Below are positions 1-7,876 of a stretch of DNA of 64,000 bases, one piece after another. Position 1 is the stretch's first letter. Each line of letters starts with the position of its first letter. A model generated the notes under the pieces. It had not been told where the DNA came from. It saw only the letters and a program-made list of their open reading frames with translations, and did not search any database. Position numbers and translations under genes: made by a program. This stretch comes from G963665215 sp963665215 (lineage in GTDB: Bacteria > Chloroflexota > Dehalococcoidia > Lucifugimonadales > CAUZJF01), in assembly GCA_963665215.2 (NCBI GenBank), contig CAXXWW010000008.1, positions 744,001 to 808,000 on the forward strand. Reading direction: 5' to 3'.

Positions 1-781
1 CGGGGCTCGCCGCGCCTGGACTGACAAGGGTTTGGGTCGCCCGGCATACCCCGGTTTAGACAATAGCAGACGCGTTTAAAAATTATTCCCAGGTGAGCAT
101 TCGTATGCCGCCGGCAAGGAGGGGGATATCAGGCGGCGAGCCGGGGCATGGGCCGAATTCCCATTCGGCTGATAGCCCCGTTGGCCGTTGCCTTGCCGGC
201 CGTGTTTTTGAGGGACCCGTCGATGGAGCGCCAGACCCAGCGAGAACGCCGTGCTCCGGCCCTCGGCATCGCGGAGTAACTGCCAGGGGCAATAAAGCTT
301 GCACTACACCAAGGTGCGCTACGTAGCCGAGTAGTTCCTGTTAGAGACCTTTGCCAACGTCCGGGTGGTCAGGGTCATCCATATAACGACTTCATCTTTT
401 GAGGGCAGATGGGCCTACAAAGTGGACACCGTAGTGGACGTAAGGTCTGCCAACACGCGCAGGTTACCCGGAGGGATCCGTGTCGAAGTCCTGCTCGCCA
501 AAGATGGGAGTGTGGTGGGCCTTCATCACCGTCCGTGGCACGCCGACCAAAAGGGCCGCATGTACCTTCGTCCTCAGAGAAAACGAAGCCCATACACGCC
601 ATAGGACTACGCCGACACTCCCCATATCAACATGAAACCGGGGTGATGCTGATGGATCGGAACGTCGAGGAGAAGCAAAGGGATGTGGACATGGCGCCGG
701 TCCATTTCCTGCGGGTATCCAAGACCCTGGAGGTCTCTGACGTGCCAACACGCTGCAGCCCTACAGCGCGCGCAGCCTGAC
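1..781. other. No confident gene before the TauE-family gene
   Basis: I see no recognisable family on either strand. A 43-codon frame at 148-279 (+) starts MGRIPIRLIAPLAVALPAVF and looks like a short signal or membrane segment, but nothing else supports it. Another short frame runs from about 652 to 780 (+) and stops 1 nt before the GTG proposed for the transporter, so it could be a coupled leader peptide or simply noise. Confidence 0.4.
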
Positions 782-1777
782 GTGGGAGACCTGGGCCCAG
801 AGGCTCTCTCGCTGCTGGGCATAGGGTTTTTTGTACTGAGTTTTGCGATTGCCTCGATAGCTGTGATGGCCGGAATTGGGGGCGGAGTCCTGTTCACCCC
901 AATCATGCTGGCTTTCACACCTGTCGACAGCTTGATAATCAGAGGCACCGGCCTGGTCGTGGCGATGTTCAGCGGGCTTGTATCGTCGGGGCCGTTCATG
1001 AGGAGCGGGCTCGGCAATCTCAAGCTCTCCCTGTACAGCACGGTTGGCTACGGAGCTGGCGCCCTCTTCGGCGCTCAAGGCGCAGTCCTGGCAAACGAGC
1101 GGCTAGGGGAAGCCAACGAGGCGGTCGTCAGATTGACCCTCGGGGCTATCGTCTTCTCGCTCGTGTTCTATTTCTACCGGGGAGGCGAAAAAATAGAGTG
1201 GCCACGAGTCGACCGGGTGGACCCCTTTACAAGATGGTTGGGCCTTACTCAATCGTACTACGAGGAGTCCACCAGGCAGATTACCGAGTATAGAGTAACG
1301 CGTGCTGGGCTCGGGGCGGCGGCGATGGTCGGCATTGGCTCGATCTCAGGCTTTTACGGCCTCGGCGCCGGATGGGCAATAGTCCCCGTGATGAACCTCG
1401 TGATGGGGGTCCCAATCAAGGTAGCCGCCGCGTGTAGCGGAATCGTGGTCGGCATGGGGGACAGCGTGTCCGTATGGCCGTATTTCTTTGCCGGAGCCAT
1501 TATCCCGTTGTTCGCGGCGCTCTGGCTGGCGGGACAGGTCCTGGGAGGGATAGTGGGGGCACGGATCCTGATTAAGGTGAGGGCCGGCACGATAAGGGTC
1601 GTATTGGTCGGGATATTGCTGTTTGCAGGATTCGGTCTGGTGCTGAAGGGCCTGACGACCCTGGGGTACCTGCCCAAGATTTCCGATGGCGTCAGTTTGG
1701 GGGTTCTGCTGCTTATCTCGGCAGGGGTCGTTCTCGGCATGACCGGCAAGCTCCCCACTTTTGGCAGCAGGAGGTAG
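782..1777 (+). CDS. TauE/SafE-family membrane transporter (sulfite/organosulfonate exporter type)
   Basis: The protein is a polytopic inner-membrane permease of about 331 aa. The TauE/SafE family exports sulfite or small sulfur or organic anions. Two homologous halves are visible, each opening with a glycine-rich helix: GIGGGVLFTPIMLAF in the first and GLGAGWAIVPVMNLVMG in the second. These are the typical paired signatures of the family. The halves are joined by a hydrophilic linker with many charged residues (about residues 130-180). The frame is open further upstream to 683, but the hydrophobic core begins right after the GTG at 782, so I prefer that start; it has no strong ribosome site. 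The next gene begins 4 nt downstream and its ribosome site overlaps this stop codon, so the two are probably co-translated. The substrate cannot be read from the sequence. Confidence 0.85.
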   Translation: MGDLGPEALSLLGIGFFVLSFAIASIAVMAGIGGGVLFTPIMLAFTPVDSLIIRGTGLVVAMFSGLVSSGPFMRSGLGNLKLSLYSTVGYGAGALFGAQGAVLANERLGEANEAVVRLTLGAIVFSLVFYFYRGGEKIEWPRVDRVDPFTRWLGLTQSYYEESTRQITEYRVTRAGLGAAAMVGIGSISGFYGLGAGWAIVPVMNLVMGVPIKVAAACSGIVVGMGDSVSVWPYFFAGAIIPLFAALWLAGQVLGGIVGARILIKVRAGTIRVVLVGILLFAGFGLVLKGLTTLGYLPKISDGVSLGVLLLISAGVVLGMTGKLPTFGSRR

Positions 1778-1781
1778 GCTT

Positions 1782-2201
1782 TTGGAACAGTCAAGAATGC
1801 CGCCCGGTCCACAGGTTGTCTATGGGAAGGTAGTCTTCTGGCTTTGCATCGTAGCGGCGTCGATTAGCGTGATAGGGCCTGTACTGGCGGTGGCGTTCCC
1901 CGACCATACCTTCATGAAGCCACAGTATCTTTTCCCAGCCATCTGGGAGGGCAATGGCCCGGAGGCTGTGTGGCAGCAAGCAGGCGGAGAGTTTCCGGGA
2001 GGCCACTTCTGGATCAGCTCCCTAGACACCTGGGACGGGATTACGCAGCTGGGCCTGGTGATCGGTATGGCTAGCGCATTCTTGGCATTACTAGCCGCAT
2101 CCATAGCATATCTCCTGGAGAGACCCCGGTCCTACGGATGGGCAATGGCCTCTCTGCTCATCTCTTTGACGGTCCTGACATCCGCAATGGGTCTACTGTG
2201 A
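1782..2201 (+). CDS. Small three-helix membrane protein paired with the TauE transporter (DUF1634-like)
   Basis: This is a 139-aa protein with three predicted membrane helices, at about residues 15-38, 87-112 and 118-138. I chose the TTG at 1782 because AGGAGGT at 1769-1775 lies 6 nt before it and overlaps the end of the TauE gene. DUF1634 proteins of similar size and topology are commonly encoded next to TauE permeases, so an accessory subunit role is the likely reading. I could not confirm the family by motif. An extracytoplasmic segment between helices 1 and 2 is rich in Trp, Phe and Gly. Confidence 0.65.
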   Translation: MEQSRMPPGPQVVYGKVVFWLCIVAASISVIGPVLAVAFPDHTFMKPQYLFPAIWEGNGPEAVWQQAGGEFPGGHFWISSLDTWDGITQLGLVIGMASAFLALLAASIAYLLERPRSYGWAMASLLISLTVLTSAMGLL

Positions 2202-2405
2202 CAGCTCATGTTCACCGTCAGCCGATCTCAGGCACGCGCGCAATTGAGTCACGAGAACGCGGCCGCAAAGAGGGCTCTCTTCGGGGTCCAAACAGGGCGT
2301 TAATGCCGGGCGGGCGGAGAGCCCTGCGATAGAGACCACGTCGACATTGGATCACGCCGTACCCGCATACCCGCCCAGAACGGGTGGCCAGTACCGAGGC
2401 TGTAG

Positions 2406-2735
2406 ATGGCTGGGAAGGCCCGACGGCTAATCCGAAAGATGGCAGGTGCACTGGCCCGCAGCCACATCGACAGAGCGACGGAGCGGCAGCTTGTATATGC
2501 CGTGGCGGACGCCCCAGGCGACGAAGGCCACTGGGCGAAGACCATCATCGAGTTGGGCGACGGCAGGCCGGTCCGGGAGATCATCGAGACCATATACAAG
2601 GACGAGCTGAGCGCGGGGGCCTGGATGGCCGACATCGGCCTTTGGAGCGACCTTTACGCTCGGGGCGTGACTGAGGTGATACACGACCTAGCCATCCGGG
2701 GATACATTGTTCTGAGAGACCCCGGCTGCTCCTAG
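2406..2735 (+). CDS. Hypothetical protein, 109 aa
   Basis: This is a compact, mainly helical protein with no family that I recognise. The N-terminus is basic (MAGKARRLIRKMAG) and the rest is mixed acidic and amphipathic, with no membrane segment, Cys pair or obvious motif. Balanced amino-acid use argues that it is a real gene. The start at 2406 is the first ATG; an RBS is not obvious. A dispersed hairpin repeat follows the stop directly. It may be cytoplasmic, but no function can be offered. Confidence 0.5.
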   Translation: MAGKARRLIRKMAGALARSHIDRATERQLVYAVADAPGDEGHWAKTIIELGDGRPVREIIETIYKDELSAGAWMADIGLWSDLYARGVTEVIHDLAIRGYIVLRDPGCS

Positions 2736-2882
2736 CAGGCTGATGAAATATGGGGTGTGCAGAGGGGCGAAGCCCCTTTGCCGGGAGTCTGAGGGTGTCC
2801 CTCAGATATGATTTCTTTCCCTTTCCTGGCCAGGAAGGAGGCCAGGGGGATTGTCGAAAGGGTTTTTCAGCATGCTCCTAGG
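2736..2882 (+). repeat. Two-hairpin dispersed repeat, copy A
   Basis: This intergenic repeat of about 147 bp recurs at 11697-11862 (same orientation) and 43524-43671 (inverted). It begins AGCAGGCTGATGAAATA and contains two hairpins: GAGGGGCGAAGCCCCT, then CTGAGGGTGTCCCTCAG. A CTGGCCAGGAAGG segment and a run GGGTTTTTCAGC follow. No coding capacity is evident. The conserved edges suggest a non-autonomous mobile or REP-like unit. Confidence 0.85.
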
Positions 2883-3022
2883 CGGAGCACTCGCTACAAC
2901 TACTCATTGGCGCGACCCTCGCCTACAACAGGCGGTGGAAAGGTCGAGGTAGCGGTACGCGCGAGCAGGACGATCGGACTCGCTCCAGGAGGCGTGCTGG
3001 CCCACCCAGACGAGGGTCAAAT

Positions 3023-3487
3023 ATGACGAAGACCTTGACTATCAGGCTGGACGGTAGGGCTCACACCTCTCCTGAGGCCGGTCGAAGGCGCCCCTCCAAC
3101 GGGGTCGAGGCGGCCAGCAGCAATCGTGTTGCCGACACCCAGGGCTCCCCTGTCTACGCGATCGCCCCACCCGCGAGACCGACGTCGGGAATCGAGAACT
3201 ACGTCAGGGAGCTTGAGTGCGCCATTTCACTGATTGGAGAGCTCAGTGACCATCTGTCGGTCTGCTCGAACTGCAAGAGGTTCGGGGATGATGAGGACCA
3301 CTGGCGCCGGGTCCGTGGGTCCATGGCCCAGCGACTCGAGGCCGAGCTGCGCCGCACAAGATGTCCCGAGTGCTATGAATTGGTCGTCAGGCCAGAGGTC
3401 GATCTCCTTTACGACAGCCTGCGGGGTCCTCAAGCGGGCCAGGACGATCATATGGTGCTGGTCCAAGCAGAAGGGGCCAGCTCGTAG
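3023..3487 (+). CDS. Hypothetical protein with the CxxC...CPEC module found at the end of PAS/response-regulator proteins
   Basis: The protein has 154 aa. Residues 1-60 look disordered and low in hydrophobics. Residues 62-140 contain ELECAISLIGELSDHL, then CSNCKRFGDDEDHWRRV and CPECYELVVRPEVD. This matches the short zinc-type motif (CSxCKxIRDDxGxW ... GICPECxxKLYP) seen C-terminal to PAS, GGDEF or receiver domains in signalling proteins. Here the module stands alone, without a kinase or receiver domain. The ATG at 3023 is followed by a basic N-terminus. It may be a stripped-down signalling or adaptor protein. The motif match is from memory of the families; the function is inference. Confidence 0.55.
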   Translation: MTKTLTIRLDGRAHTSPEAGRRRPSNGVEAASSNRVADTQGSPVYAIAPPARPTSGIENYVRELECAISLIGELSDHLSVCSNCKRFGDDEDHWRRVRGSMAQRLEAELRRTRCPECYELVVRPEVDLLYDSLRGPQAGQDDHMVLVQAEGASS

Positions 3488-4031
3488 CGGCGACTGCATG
3501 GGCACCACCACCCCAGACACCGTGGATGTCGCATTCTAACTCGTCCGGCCGGGTCCCGTGCGGTGCGGCAAGGTCCGGTTTTTTGTAGCGTTTAGGATGA
3601 ACCTGGAAGGTTTAAGCAGGCATTAGCCGCGATCCGGATTCATCGGGAGGGTCTCGGACAGGACATGCCTGGCCAGGAAGGGGGAAGAATGTGTATCTGG
3701 GGGGTGCCCCCCAGATACACATTGACAGCGGGTAGGCGGGACAAGAACGCAGGAAGTCAACAAGCCCCGATAACTTCTAGCCGGAATTACCCATATCAAG
3801 CTGCCTGGGTCCAAGCAACGCACCATCCTCGACGAGAGCCATCGTAGTATCAGTCACGGATGCCGTCAACCATCCAATCAAGCTCACAAAACCATCTCTC
3901 GGCGTGGTGAGTTAGCGGCCCCAGGCAGCGGAGGTGGCTTTCACCACGTTTGCACTCCCTTCAAACTCCTCCGGGCGCGCACCTCGCCCTTGGTTGCCTC
4001 TCTTCACCTCTGATGACCTCAAGGATAATCG
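3488..4031. repeat. Gene-free stretch with a partial two-hairpin repeat and a perfect palindrome
   Basis: A degenerate copy of the dispersed hairpin repeat lies at about 3665-3722, in the inverted orientation (CTGGCCAGGAAGGGGGAAGA). It ends in a perfect 14-bp stem, GTGTATCTGGGGGG at 3691-3704 pairing with 3707-3720 across a TG loop. No gene is recognisable from 3488 to 4031. The left end of the broken IS1380 must lie near 3.9-4.0 kb, but I could not see its terminal inverted repeat. Confidence 0.6.
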
Positions 4032-4722
4032 CTACCCTGGTGCTGGATGGAGCCCGGCGATACGCTCCAACACTTGCCGGAATACCTCCCGGGACACTGC
4101 CACCTCAGCAAGCTGAAACACCAACCTCCTGGCATGCCGCACCAGACGTCCACCCATCTTGATGAGCTTGGTCTGCACGCTTCGCAGTGACCAGTGTTTC
4201 ACTGACTCTGGCAAAGTCAGCCTTCTCATGAAGTTGCCCAGGTTGTAGGCCAGCACAAACAGCCACAGCCTCACCTGGTTAGCAACGAACCTGTGACACG
4301 AGAGCCGCGTCCAGTTCAGGGCGTATTTACCTTCCTTGATCCACTGCTCGGCCGTGCCCCGCCCGTTGTAGAAGTGGGTTACGCCTGCCGGCGGTAGGTT
4401 GAGGTTGGTGACGACGAACCCGACCCTCGGGAATAGCTCACCCTGGCGCCACTCCACCTTGGCGACCACACGCCGGGGAATGTCCCAGCTCTGGGCCTGG
4501 TAAACGAAGTCGTGATACCGGACTACGGGCTTCCCTTCGACAGGCTCAGGGCAGGCTTTAGGCGGCCTGCCCACGGGCCGCTTCAGCAGGTGCCGGATGT
4601 TTCCTTGTAATACCTCGTTGGCCGGAAGCCGCATAGCGTAGCCAGTGTCCCTTGACTCCAGGTACTCGTACACCTCGGGCTTGGCAAAGGCAGCATCGGC
4701 CCGGAACAGCAGCCGGACTCCT
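4032..4722 (-). pseudogene. IS1380-family transposase, C-terminal part (split by IS110)
   Basis: This is the C-terminal half of a DDE transposase read on the minus strand, beginning GVRLLFRADAAFAKPEVYEY and continuing through LPANEVLQ, HFYNGRGTAEQWIKEGKYAL and LVFQLAEVAVSREVF, all typical of IS1380 proteins. Its N-terminal half is at 5896-6562. Joining the halves at the CT dinucleotide shared by 4721-4722 and 5896-5897 gives the continuous reading RYQEK-GVRLLFRAD, which proves one original gene. An extra eight-codon insert (CPEPVEG) after GRPPK comes from the 24-bp repeat at 4533-4556. The gene is inactive because of the IS110 insertion. Confidence 0.95.
4533..4556 (-). repeat. 24-bp dispersed repeat inserted in frame in the IS1380 transposase
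   Basis: The unit reads GCCTGCCCTGAGC...TCGAAGGG on the minus strand and adds ACPEPVEG between GRPPK and KPVVRYHD. Its length is a multiple of three, so the frame is kept. Other copies are at 11743, 11781, 31633, 31657, 44828 and 61106. Confidence 0.85.
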
Positions 4723-4764
4723 TGTATCTTGGTTTGGTGTGTAACAATCACTTCACTTAGGTGG

Positions 4765-4900
4765 ATCGGGGTGCGGCAGACCGACTATTCCTAGGTCGTA
4801 GCAGGCCGTGAGAAAGCGAGGGTCGCCGCACCCCCCAGAGTTAGAGCCCGAACAGTTGCCTGGGCCAACCAAGCCCGCATCTTGCAAGGACGGGCCAATA
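4765..4900 (+). ncRNA. Candidate bridge RNA of the IS110 element
   Basis: The leader folds into a perfect 10-bp stem, GGGGTGCGGC (4768-4777) with GCCGCACCCC (4825-4834), enclosing a 47-nt loop region. A second stem is GCCCG (4873-4877) with CGGGC (4891-4895). In the first loop, GAGAAAG (4810-4816) is complementary to CTTTCTC, the right half of the real target including its CT core. After the first stem, ACAGTTGC (4852-4859) repeats the element's right end plus core (5889-5896), as a left donor guide would. CAAG at 4870-4873 and 4885-4888 can pair with CTTG at the left end. The left target guide is less clear (CCGACT at 4781-4786 against target CCGGACT). RNA ends are approximate. Confidence 0.7.
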
Positions 4901-4917
4901 ATTCGCAGGAGGTGCTG

Positions 4918-5880
4918 ATGGAACAGGAAGCGACCTACGTAGGCATCGATGTAGCTAAGGCCCAGGTGGACGTTGCGGTGCGTCCCACGGACGAAAGATG
5001 GGAGGTCTCCCATGACGATGCGGGGATCCGGCAGTTGATCTCCAAGCTGAAGACCCTGGAACCTGTCATGGTGTTGCTTGAGGCTTCGGGCGGCTTGGAG
5101 CTGCCTCTGGTGGCTGCTCTGGCAGCCGAGGCGGTGCCGGTGGTCGTCGTCAACCCGCGCCAAGTGCGGGACTTTGCCAGGGCAACGGGGAAGCTGGCCA
5201 AGACCGACTCGCTTGACGCGGCGGCTATTGCTCACTTTGCCGAAACGGTCCGACCTCCCGTGCGCCCTTTGCGGGACGCCGAAACCCAGGCCCTCAACTC
5301 CCTGGCTGCCCGAAGGCACCAGGTGATGACCATGCTGGTCTCGGAGAAGAACCGCCTCGGCACCGCCACCGTCGCCGTCCGTCCCCGCATCGAAGCCCAC
5401 ATTGCATGGCTGGAGCGGGAGTTGGACGACCTGGACAAGCGTCTGCGTCAGACTCTGCGCCAGAGTCCCGTGTGGCGGGAGAAGGACGACCTTCTGCGCA
5501 CCGTCCCCGGCGTGGGCGAGCAGCTCTCCCTCACTCTTCTGGCCTACCTGCCGGAGCTGGGCACCATGGATCGCCGGCAGGTTGCCGCCCTGGTGGGAGT
5601 GGCTCCCTACAACCGGGATAGCGGCACCCTGCGTGGTAAACGCACCGTCTGGGGCGGACGCGGCCGGGTCCGCGCCGCCCTGTACATGGGAGCGTTGGTG
5701 GCCAGCCGCTACAATCCCGTCATCCGAGACTTCTACCAGCGGCTGTTGGCCGCTGGTAAGCCGAAGAAGCTGGCCCTCACAGCCTGCATGCGCAAGCTGC
5801 TCGTTATCCTCAACTCCATGCTCAAGCATCGCTCGCCCTGGCACGACATGACTTCCACATTCGTTGTTCATTCCTCTTGA
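4918..5880 (+). CDS. IS110-family recombinase (RuvC-like DEDD plus Tnp_20 domain)
   Basis: The 320-aa recombinase acts with the bridge RNA to join donor and target at CT cores. The N-terminal RuvC-like fold shows GIDVAK with D11, LLEASGG with E55, and TDSLDAAAIAHFAE with D97 and D100, which is the DEDD set. A coiled-coil linker spans about residues 150-190. The C-terminal Transposase_20 domain has VPGVGEQLSLTLLAYLPELG and APYNRDSGTLRGKR, whose S235 is the expected nucleophile. I chose the ATG at 4918 because GCAGGAGG sits just upstream; the frame is open further back into the RNA region. All catalytic residues are present, so the gene looks functional. Confidence 0.95.
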   Translation: MEQEATYVGIDVAKAQVDVAVRPTDERWEVSHDDAGIRQLISKLKTLEPVMVLLEASGGLELPLVAALAAEAVPVVVVNPRQVRDFARATGKLAKTDSLDAAAIAHFAETVRPPVRPLRDAETQALNSLAARRHQVMTMLVSEKNRLGTATVAVRPRIEAHIAWLERELDDLDKRLRQTLRQSPVWREKDDLLRTVPGVGEQLSLTLLAYLPELGTMDRRQVAALVGVAPYNRDSGTLRGKRTVWGGRGRVRAALYMGALVASRYNPVIRDFYQRLLAAGKPKKLALTACMRKLLVILNSMLKHRSPWHDMTSTFVVHSS

Positions 5881-5895
5881 CTTTCAAGACAGTTG

Positions 5896-6562
5896 CTTTC
5901 TCCTGGTATCGCTTCACGACTGGCCCCAGAACCTCCCGCCACCGCTCAGCGCTGTGGACGTTGCCCGGGCGAAGCATTGCACCTTCGCAATCTCCGAAAT
6001 GGTTGAACAGGAAGAGCGGGTGATAACATACGGACTCGAAGTGGCCGTTGTAGGCGACTCCCTCTTGCTGCCCATGCACCGGGCTTTCAGAGCTGTCCAT
6101 GTCTAGGATAACTCGCTGGTGAGATGTCTGGGCCATGGCCCTGTCCACCCACTCAACATTCAGGCGCGCAAGCCCATCCAGGTTCTCCTCTTCGGTTAAC
6201 ACCTCAGTCTCAAATCGGCTCATAGTGTTGGTGCTGGCTGCCTGCTTATCAGTACCTTGCCACCCGACGATGACACGCATAGCCGGGTCTTGGGCAAGCC
6301 GTTCAGCGTCGTTGGTGTCCTCGTAGCCAGCGAGACGGCTATACACCGATTGTCTGAGCAAGGGCAACAGCGGGTGTTGCACATTGCGGCCGGTGCGGCT
6401 TTCATGGATATAATCGTTGGCTGTCTCTGTGAGCCCCAGAGCGGCATCAAGCTCGCGGCATGCCAGGAGTCCGGCGTCCGAGGTGATGGTAGCGCCACGA
6501 AAATCCAGGCGGACTCTGCGGTCGAATTGGAGCTTCAAAGGGGTGTCGGAGCTTTCACCCAT
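5896..6562 (-). pseudogene. IS1380-family transposase, N-terminal part (split by IS110)
   Basis: The minus-strand reading starts MGESSDTPLKLQFDRRVRLD and includes GATITSDAGLLACRELD, then HPLLPLLRQSVYSRLAGYED and the first catalytic Asp region VILDMDSSESPVHGQQ. It ends at GPVVKRYQEK, where IS110 interrupts it. About 220 residues precede the break. Together with 4032-4722 it gives a transposase of about 450 aa, normal for IS1380. The first 12 codons and the flanking end sequence occur again, inverted, at 9097-9277. Confidence 0.95.
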
Positions 6563-6713
6563 TGGGTGCCTCCAGCGAGATTGCGGTATCCAGAACTAGA
6601 CCCCCTAGCTCGGCCAGTCTAGCACCCACACTGCCCATAATGCCCAGGTATGCGGCTCAAATAGGCAGCACTCTTACCGGATTACGACGCACCCACGCGG
6701 CTGATCTGGGAAA
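6527..6713. repeat. Inverted repeat arm 1: right end of the broken IS1380
   Basis: This stretch covers the start of the IS1380 transposase gene and its upstream end. Read on the minus strand it resembles 9097-9277 read on the plus strand (roughly 85-90% by eye). Both contain CTCGGCCAGTCTAGCAC, GGCTCAAATAGGC and CTTACCGGATTACGACGCA in order. Homology stops at TTTCCCAGATC. Confidence 0.85.
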
Positions 6714-6950
6714 TGTGGGTTTGAAGGCCCCGAAATGACCGAGGGAAACGTCCTCAAGCCGCTGAATGGTATCACGAGGTCCTGGGCCTCTGTCAAAAAC
6801 AAGGTGTTGCGCGTGGTGCAGTCTGCCGACGTGGCGGGTGGTGTCAACGGATAGCGCCGCGGCGATGGGGGCCGTCAATGTCAGTGGAGATTGACTCGGC
6901 GACTACGCAGTGATATACCAGCGTCGTTCGTCAATAAAGAGAGGTAGCTC

Positions 6951-7820
6951 GTGAGCAGGTTCGATACGATAGTGTTCGATGTCGACGGTGTGCTTATCGA
7001 CGTAAGCAAGTCGTTCACCCAGGCCGTCAAGGAAATAGTGAGGCATCACGTCAAGTACACGGAAGCGGACGCGACGCTTGAGGAACACATCGCAGCACTT
7101 AGACGTGTCGGAGGGTTCAATAACGATTGGGACTTGGCTTACGGCCTGATTGCACTTCTGCGCGCGCGCGCAACTGATGGTCCAGACCAGGGGCCTCTGG
7201 GATTGGAGGAGATTTCGGCTAGGACCGGGGTGCGTGGCCTAGAACTGGTCGGCACATTAGTCCCGCCGGATGCATTGCCTGAATACGAGGAGGTCCTAGC
7301 GACTGGCCAACGTCTGTACTGGGGCTTTGATACAGCCAAACAACCGCAGCACAATGGAACGGACCATGAGAGCGAAGGCGGACTCTATAGGCTTGAAGAA
7401 CCCTTCGTGACCTTGGGTTTTTTCGACGAATTGCGTGGGTTGGGAGTCAAGAAACTGGGAGTGTTCACAGGACGAAACAGGCGTGAGGTCCGTCAGGCAC
7501 TAGAGACCCTTGGGTACACAAGCCAGTCGCCCTTCGACGCGATCGTGACTTCCGAAGAGTTCTCCAAACCTGATCCTGCAGCCCTTTTCTACCTGGCGCG
7601 AGTTCTAGAAACCACACGTGGGATTTATGTTGGCGACACTGGCGATGATCTACGCTTAGTACAAGAATATTCCAAAGCGGCGACGAAACACGGTCATACT
7701 TTCGTTAGCGTGATGATCGCCACGGGACAAAGCGCCGACTACTTCAAGCGTAATGGAGCCGATGTGGTTCTCAAGACTGTCGGAGAGCTGCCGAGGCTAT
7801 TGGACACCGAAATGTCGTAA
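6951..7820 (+). CDS. HAD-superfamily hydrolase (subfamily IA, phosphatase type)
   Basis: This 289-aa cytoplasmic phosphohydrolase has all four HAD motifs: I, FDVDGVLID (residues 8-16, nucleophile first Asp); II, GVFTGRN (about 168-174); III, SKPDPAALFYL with the conserved Lys (about 203); IV, YVGDTGDDL (about 223). The helical cap (about 20-135) is long. The layout resembles the TIGR01548-like HAD-IA group, whose substrate is not established. It starts at GTG 6951, preceded by GAGAGGTAG. The divergent neighbour, an aminotransferase, ends 56 nt away. Both genes lie between inverted copies of an IS1380 end, so the pair may have been moved or trapped by that element. Confidence 0.85.
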   Translation: MSRFDTIVFDVDGVLIDVSKSFTQAVKEIVRHHVKYTEADATLEEHIAALRRVGGFNNDWDLAYGLIALLRARATDGPDQGPLGLEEISARTGVRGLELVGTLVPPDALPEYEEVLATGQRLYWGFDTAKQPQHNGTDHESEGGLYRLEEPFVTLGFFDELRGLGVKKLGVFTGRNRREVRQALETLGYTSQSPFDAIVTSEEFSKPDPAALFYLARVLETTRGIYVGDTGDDLRLVQEYSKAATKHGHTFVSVMIATGQSADYFKRNGADVVLKTVGELPRLLDTEMS

Positions 7821-7876
7821 GCAGGCTGGCAATCCGTGGTGCATGATAGTGAGGCTGATCTGCCGCGTTTCCTGGC

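Larger units (their letters stand above)
4723..5897 (+). mobile_element. IS110-family insertion sequence, complete, inserted into IS1380
   Basis: The element is 1175 bp. Its edges come from restoring the interrupted IS1380 frame: the original target read GCCGGACTC-CT-TTCTCCTGG, and CT is found at both junctions (4721-4722 and 5896-5897). There are no terminal inverted repeats and no longer target duplication, as expected for IS110. The left non-coding end is long (195 nt before the ATG) and the right end is short (15 nt after the stop). This is the layout of IS621-type elements, in which the left end encodes the bridge RNA. Confidence 0.93.

Noticed and set aside
4753..5871. 372-codon minus-strand frame over the IS110 gene
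   Set aside because: The sequence is low-complexity Gly/His/Gln-rich and antisense to an IS110 recombinase with complete catalytic motifs.
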